A stretch of 64,000 nt of DNA, from assembly GCA_029245865.1 (NCBI GenBank), contig JAQWOM010000043.1, positions 1-64,000 of the forward strand. Direction: 5' to 3'. Shown here one piece after another: positions 60,056 to 64,000 of the stretch. The notes under the pieces are model-generated. The model worked only from the letters and a program-made list of their open reading frames with translations. It was not told where the DNA came from and did not search any database. Numbering within the stretch: the stretch's first letter is position 1; every line of letters begins with the position of its first letter. Origin of the DNA: Planctomycetota bacterium. GTDB taxonomy: Bacteria > Planctomycetota > B15-G4. The position numbers and the translations under genes were made by a program.

Positions 60056-62908
60056 ATGAACGGATCCTCCCTGCTCCCGGCCACTCTCGCGGGCCTCCTG
60101 TTCCTGGCCCTCCCGGTGAGCGCGAGCGATCGGGAGCAAGCCGAGCTGCTTGCAGACGACCTGCGCTTTGCCGAAGCGCTCGCTGTGAGCCGTTACTTCG
60201 ACCTAGCCAACGACGTGGTGACCGACACCATGAGCACGATCGCAGGGCTTCGCACCGAGGATGCGAGCCTTGAAGGCGACGCCAGTCTGGTCAAAGCACG
60301 GATCGCCATCCGCCGCAGTGAAGCGACAGCCGACGCCGACCTCCGACTGATCTCGCTGAACAGTGCCGTCGATGAGTTGCGCAACTGGTCCAAACCTGGC
60401 TCTACCTACGCGTATCTCGACCGCATGACGGACGCGTTGGAAGATCTCGCCAAAGCTCTCGGCGAGCGGGGCAAGGAGCACACCATCCAGGCAACGGCCG
60501 GAAACGAAACGGCCCTCGCCAGCGCAGACGCCGACTTCAAAGAAGCCGACGACGTCTACCAGGAACTCCGCAAGCAAGCTCTGAAGCACGCGAGCCAGCT
60601 TGAGGGAGAAGAAAAAATTGACGACGCCATGTTCATGCAGGCAAAAGCCGCGCTGACGTATTACCTGCGTGGCCTGAACTCAGTGAACTGGGCTGACGCC
60701 GCCTCCGACCGGGAGTTCCGGCTGGAACAGGCCATCGAAATGATCGATGAGTTCCTCTGGGAAGTGGGCGAAGACTCGCTCGTCTACTACAGCGCCAGCT
60801 ACGAGATGGCACGTGCATACGCCAAGCTCGGAGAGATGGGCGACGCGCGCGAGTTGCTCGAGAACATCCTGGAACTAGGCCTTCCCTACTTCTGGGAAGA
60901 CAAAGAACAGAACATTGTGATCATCACCAATGATCAGTTCTCGCCGGCCATGAGGCAGATCATTGGCGGGCTCTTTGACAGTGTCTGGGGCTACCTCGCC
61001 ATCCTGGACGCCGACGAGGGCGACCTCACGTCTGCCAGCGAGCGCATCGACGCCATGCTGGCAGAGCATGAGGAAAAGAAGGTTCCCATGCGTCGAGAAG
61101 GGCACGAAGTGCTTCTCACATGGGCCAAGAAACTGAGCGACCTGGGCAAGACCGATGCCGCGTCCCAACTGGCTTTGCGTGTTGCAGAAGAAGGTGATGG
61201 CACCCCTGCAGGAGGTCGCGCCAAGGTCTTCCTTTCTTCGCTCCTCAAGGACGGCTCGGTCGTGATTGACTCACCCGACGCCCTCATGTCCGCTGCCGAC
61301 GGGTTCAATAAAGAAAAGAACTACAGCCAGGCTGCCTTCTACTTCGAACGCACCGCCAGCACCTCCGACACTCCAGAGCTTCGACGTATCTACGCCTACG
61401 AAGCCTGGGTCAACGCCGGACGCGCTCTCAGGAATCAAAGCCGACATCTCGAAGCTGCCGTCGCCTTCGAACAAGCGCTGGATACGGCGACTGAGCTCTT
61501 CCCCGGCGAGATCGATAAGCAAGAACTGGCTGCGGAGCGTTTCTACCAGAGTTACGCCAGCCGATACGCAGAGACTCAATCGCCGTTCGACAAGCAACTG
61601 CGCGACAAGGCCAGTCAACGGATTCTCGACCTGGGGCTCGAACTGGATGTGCAGTTCACAAAAGCCCTCGAAGCCTTCCGGGACCTGCCGCCTGATGACA
61701 CGCAGCTCCCACTCGAGGTCTTTGAAGAATTCCAAGCGGTTCCGGAAAGCTCAACCAACTACGAACGTGCCCTGGTCTATGCGGCACGCTGCCTTGTTGC
61801 AGCCGGCCAACTCGAAGAAGCCCAGCAGCGCTTCACACAAATCCAAGACCGTGCCGCCGACTCAAGCCTTGAGCCCACCAATGACGCTCAGCGCAACAAA
61901 CGCGAAATCGCGTTGGCCGAAGCCCGCTACTTCCACGCACAGCTGTTGCTGGGAGACGCGGTCAACGAGCCCGAGAAAGCGCTGGAGACACTCGCCAACT
62001 TCGAGAGCGATGCTCCCGGCCAGGAGAGCTTTCACCCGCGCGTGAAGTGGCAACGCGTGATAGCCCATGCCAAGGCCAATCAGGTTGAGGCCGCAGAAAA
62101 CGCTCTTGAGATCTTGCGCGACTCACCCGGTGTTCAACCCACATTCATCAGCAGCGCAGCCTACCGAGTGGCCACGGCACTCAAAGCCGAGAGCGACCGC
62201 CTCGAAGAGGAAGGCCAAGACAAGAACTCGAACGAGTTGCTCCGGCGTGCGGCCGTGGCGTTGGAAGTCTACGCCGAGTCCGATGGCTACTCTTCTTTCC
62301 GCAATCTCACCACCATTGGCGAGTGGTACCTCGCAGCCGGCGAGAACACTGACGCTCTTCGTCTCTTCGAGAAAGCCGAAGAAGTGCACGGTGACAACTC
62401 GGATGTCAGCGAATTGAGCATGGACGGTGCAAAGATTGGTCAGGCCCGTTCGCTGGATGCGGGACTCGACTTCGCACGTTCACGGCCGATCTGGATGGAC
62501 CTTCTGAATCGGAACCCGAACAAGTTCTCCATCATGCGTGGAGCAGCTCGCAGTCTCGGGGGCTGGCTCCAAATCCAGGACGACGGAAGTATCATCGAGA
62601 TCAGCGGGGCCGGCGACTACGGCATGGCCCACGACATCTGGACAGATCTCTTCAAGAGCACCAAAGGCTCCGGCCGTTACTCACAGCTCTACTGGGAGTC
62701 GAAGCTCGGCAGCCTCGATACCTGGTACCGGCAGCGGGTCGCGGACCCAGAAAAAGCCCGCCAGGCACGGACCGTGCTGTCCCAGCTGCAGCTCTTCCAG
62801 CCCAACTACGACAAGGACACGATTGAAGTCCTTGAGCCAGAACTTAGATACGAACCGCTTTACGCCCCCTACTTCAGGTATCTCGACAAACGACTGCCAA
62901 CCGACTGA
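60056..62908 (+). CDS. Large secreted TPR-repeat protein, unknown role
   Basis: A 950-residue protein with signal peptide MNGSSLLPATLAGLLFLALPVSAS. Nearly all the rest is helical with scattered TPR-like units, for example YEMARAYAKLGEMGDARELLENIL, YAYEAWVNAGRALRNQSRHLEAAVAFEQAL, VYAARCLVAAGQLEEAQQRF and EWYLAAGENTDALRLFEKAEEV. No enzymatic motif is visible. Eighty-four bp separate it from the secretin, and no terminator is evident between them. It probably acts in the periplasm as an interaction scaffold for the secretin machine, by analogy with pilotin-like TPR proteins; this is inference. Confidence 0.65.
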   Translation: MNGSSLLPATLAGLLFLALPVSASDREQAELLADDLRFAEALAVSRYFDLANDVVTDTMSTIAGLRTEDASLEGDASLVKARIAIRRSEATADADLRLISLNSAVDELRNWSKPGSTYAYLDRMTDALEDLAKALGERGKEHTIQATAGNETALASADADFKEADDVYQELRKQALKHASQLEGEEKIDDAMFMQAKAALTYYLRGLNSVNWADAASDREFRLEQAIEMIDEFLWEVGEDSLVYYSASYEMARAYAKLGEMGDARELLENILELGLPYFWEDKEQNIVIITNDQFSPAMRQIIGGLFDSVWGYLAILDADEGDLTSASERIDAMLAEHEEKKVPMRREGHEVLLTWAKKLSDLGKTDAASQLALRVAEEGDGTPAGGRAKVFLSSLLKDGSVVIDSPDALMSAADGFNKEKNYSQAAFYFERTASTSDTPELRRIYAYEAWVNAGRALRNQSRHLEAAVAFEQALDTATELFPGEIDKQELAAERFYQSYASRYAETQSPFDKQLRDKASQRILDLGLELDVQFTKALEAFRDLPPDDTQLPLEVFEEFQAVPESSTNYERALVYAARCLVAAGQLEEAQQRFTQIQDRAADSSLEPTNDAQRNKREIALAEARYFHAQLLLGDAVNEPEKALETLANFESDAPGQESFHPRVKWQRVIAHAKANQVEAAENALEILRDSPGVQPTFISSAAYRVATALKAESDRLEEEGQDKNSNELLRRAAVALEVYAESDGYSSFRNLTTIGEWYLAAGENTDALRLFEKAEEVHGDNSDVSELSMDGAKIGQARSLDAGLDFARSRPIWMDLLNRNPNKFSIMRGAARSLGGWLQIQDDGSIIEISGAGDYGMAHDIWTDLFKSTKGSGRYSQLYWESKLGSLDTWYRQRVADPEKARQARTVLSQLQLFQPNYDKDTIEVLEPELRYEPLYAPYFRYLDKRLPTD

Positions 62909-63046
62909 CGAACCCCCTCCCCCAGACCCTCCAGCTTGCCTCAACCCAGCCAAAAGGCCCCTCAGGGGCAACTGGCTCACGTTGATCGCCTCCTGGACCT
63001 GACCTAGAATACCGCGCTTGTTTCACGGCTCCGGACCCCCTCCTAC

Positions 63047-64000
63047 GTGACCTCACACCAACCCTTCGCCCTTCGCCTGATCACCGGCTTCGCCCTGGCT
63101 CTCACGCTAGGTGCTCCGGTCGCTACGGCCCAGGGTCGGATCGATGTGTTGAACAACAATGGAGAGATCACGCCGCTCGCCGGAGCCACGGTGATCAAGG
63201 AGACGCTGGATTCGGTTCAGTACACGCGAACCGGCAGTCAACGCACCGAGAGTCGCCCGGCAGACCGCGTGATCTTCATCGATTACGGAAAAGGGTCGGA
63301 AGCTTTCGAAAGTGCGCAGCGCGCGCTCTCCTTGGGCGACACCCAGAACGCGATCAATCTATTCAGCACCGCGACCCGCGACGAGGACCCTGGATGGGTC
63401 GCAGCTCACGCCATCCTCAACCTCGCCGAAGCCCAGGCACAAGAAGGCAAGGTGGACGACGCACGAGCCTCTGTGCAGCGGTTCCTCGACGAGCACCCCG
63501 AGCATCGGCTTCTGCCGCGCGCTCTCCTTCTCTCGGCTCGCTATGCTTCCGCAACAGGTGATGCAGGTCTCGCACAATCGGAAGTGGACCGAGTGCAGCA
63601 GATGGCCACGACGGGAAAGATCACCGCAGACTGGTCTGTTCGCGCAAAACTCGAGCATGGACAGAACCTGCTCGACGCGGGGCAGTTTGACGAGGCCGGC
63701 GCGGCTTTCGGTGCAGCGGTAGCAGCCGCCCGCAACGCAGAGAAGATCACCCCCGACCGCCCCGATCTGGCGACGCAGATCGCGGCACTCGCTCTCCAAG
63801 CACGCAGCGGTTCAGGCGCAGCGCTCCTGGCAGCAGGAGATCTGGCCACCGCCCGCAGCTTCTTCGACACCCTGGAGCGCGACGGCCAGGACAACCCTGC
63901 CATCCGTGCCGCAGCCCTGAATGGCAAGGCTGAGGCAGATTTCCTCGAGAATGGCCGGATGAGGGAAGCCCAGTTGGGCTTCGCCCGCGTGGCCGTGATC
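63047..64000 (+). CDS. Secreted TPR-repeat protein, 3' end outside window
   Basis: The frame is open from the GTG at 63047 to the window edge (318 residues visible). The signal peptide is FALRLITGFALALTLGAPVATAQ. A short beta-rich segment (RIDVLNNNGEITPLAGATVI, DRVIFIDYGKGSEAF) is followed by TPR units such as AQRALSLGDTQNAINLFSTA, EAQAQEGKVDDARASVQRFL and LLAAGDLATARSFFDTL. It follows the other TPR gene by 138 bp and probably belongs to the same envelope module. Function is unknown. Confidence 0.65.
   Translation, partial: MTSHQPFALRLITGFALALTLGAPVATAQGRIDVLNNNGEITPLAGATVIKETLDSVQYTRTGSQRTESRPADRVIFIDYGKGSEAFESAQRALSLGDTQNAINLFSTATRDEDPGWVAAHAILNLAEAQAQEGKVDDARASVQRFLDEHPEHRLLPRALLLSARYASATGDAGLAQSEVDRVQQMATTGKITADWSVRAKLEHGQNLLDAGQFDEAGAAFGAAVAAARNAEKITPDRPDLATQIAALALQARSGSGAALLAAGDLATARSFFDTLERDGQDNPAIRAAALNGKAEADFLENGRMREAQLGFARVAVI

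Noticed and set aside
58883..60139. - strand frame of 418 residues opposite the secretin
   Set aside because: It is antisense to the conserved secretin core and lacks any recognisable motif.
63047..64000. Shorter frames at 63312-63722 (+) and 63359-63927 (-) as genes
   Set aside because: They overlap the open TPR frame from 63047, which has a signal peptide and consistent repeats.

Overview
The window looks like a chromosomal segment of a GC-rich, didermic bacterium. It encodes an outer-membrane porin, a secretin, MCE/PqiAB-type envelope transport proteins and many secreted proteins. The style of the secreted proteins, the short HU-like protein with a basic tail, and the TPR-rich envelope genes fit Planctomycetota best. 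That placement is inference: there is no rRNA here. No insertion sequence, prophage, CRISPR array or integrase was seen.

Region 1 (1-2650) is the 3' part of a large secreted protein on the + strand. It begins inside a tandem Asp-Pro linker (34 dipeptides) followed by a PcRGLX/YetA-like (PL26-type) three-domain body.

Region 2 (2682-27352) is a large exopolysaccharide or glycan locus, almost entirely on the - strand. Many genes are joined by 4-bp stop/start overlaps. It holds a UDP-sugar epimerase/dehydratase, five GT4 glycosyltransferases, a GT39-like membrane glycosyltransferase, a WecA/TagO-like initiating transferase, a flippase, a polysaccharide deacetylase, a GNAT acyltransferase, a methyltransferase and an intact B12-binding radical SAM enzyme. 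It also holds a radical-SAM-like protein that lost its cluster motif, a membrane sulfatase-superfamily protein with a Thr nucleophile, a second such protein on the + strand that lost metal ligands, and a toroid/beta-sandwich lyase-like protein. I see no polymerase or Wza/Wzc export proteins, so the locus may be incomplete in the window or use another export route.

Region 3 (27469-35980) contains an alpha/beta hydrolase, an HU-like nucleoid protein, tRNA-Leu(UAA), a long-chain acyl-CoA ligase, a ScfR/RamB-type regulator and the divergent glyoxylate-shunt pair malate synthase and isocitrate lyase. The last four form a coherent fatty-acid/acetate module, with repeated TTACAA elements in the regulator/aceB intergenic region.

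Region 4 (36090-47308) is envelope and transport: a half-size PqiA with a PqiB/MCE protein, and a four-gene uptake operon (Dabb lipoprotein, binding protein, FecCD permease, ATPase). It also has a secreted PQQ-type sugar dehydrogenase, an OprO/P-like porin, a secreted subtilase and an O-methyltransferase. The dehydrogenase and the subtilase appear to share a C-terminal beta-rich domain.

Region 5 (47449-53183) is housekeeping: carboxypeptidase Taq, tRNA-Cys(GCA), a CitE/HpcH lyase, an unknown small protein, leucyl aminopeptidase and RsmE.

Region 6 (53223-64000) is a tightly coupled + strand run: family-4 uracil-DNA glycosylase, a GspL-like PilM-PilN fusion, a PilO/GspM-like protein, an unknown membrane-anchored protein and a TPR-containing secretin. 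These are followed by two large secreted TPR proteins, the last cut by the window edge. The genes suggest a trans-envelope pilus or type II secretion machine whose ATPase and pseudopilins lie elsewhere.
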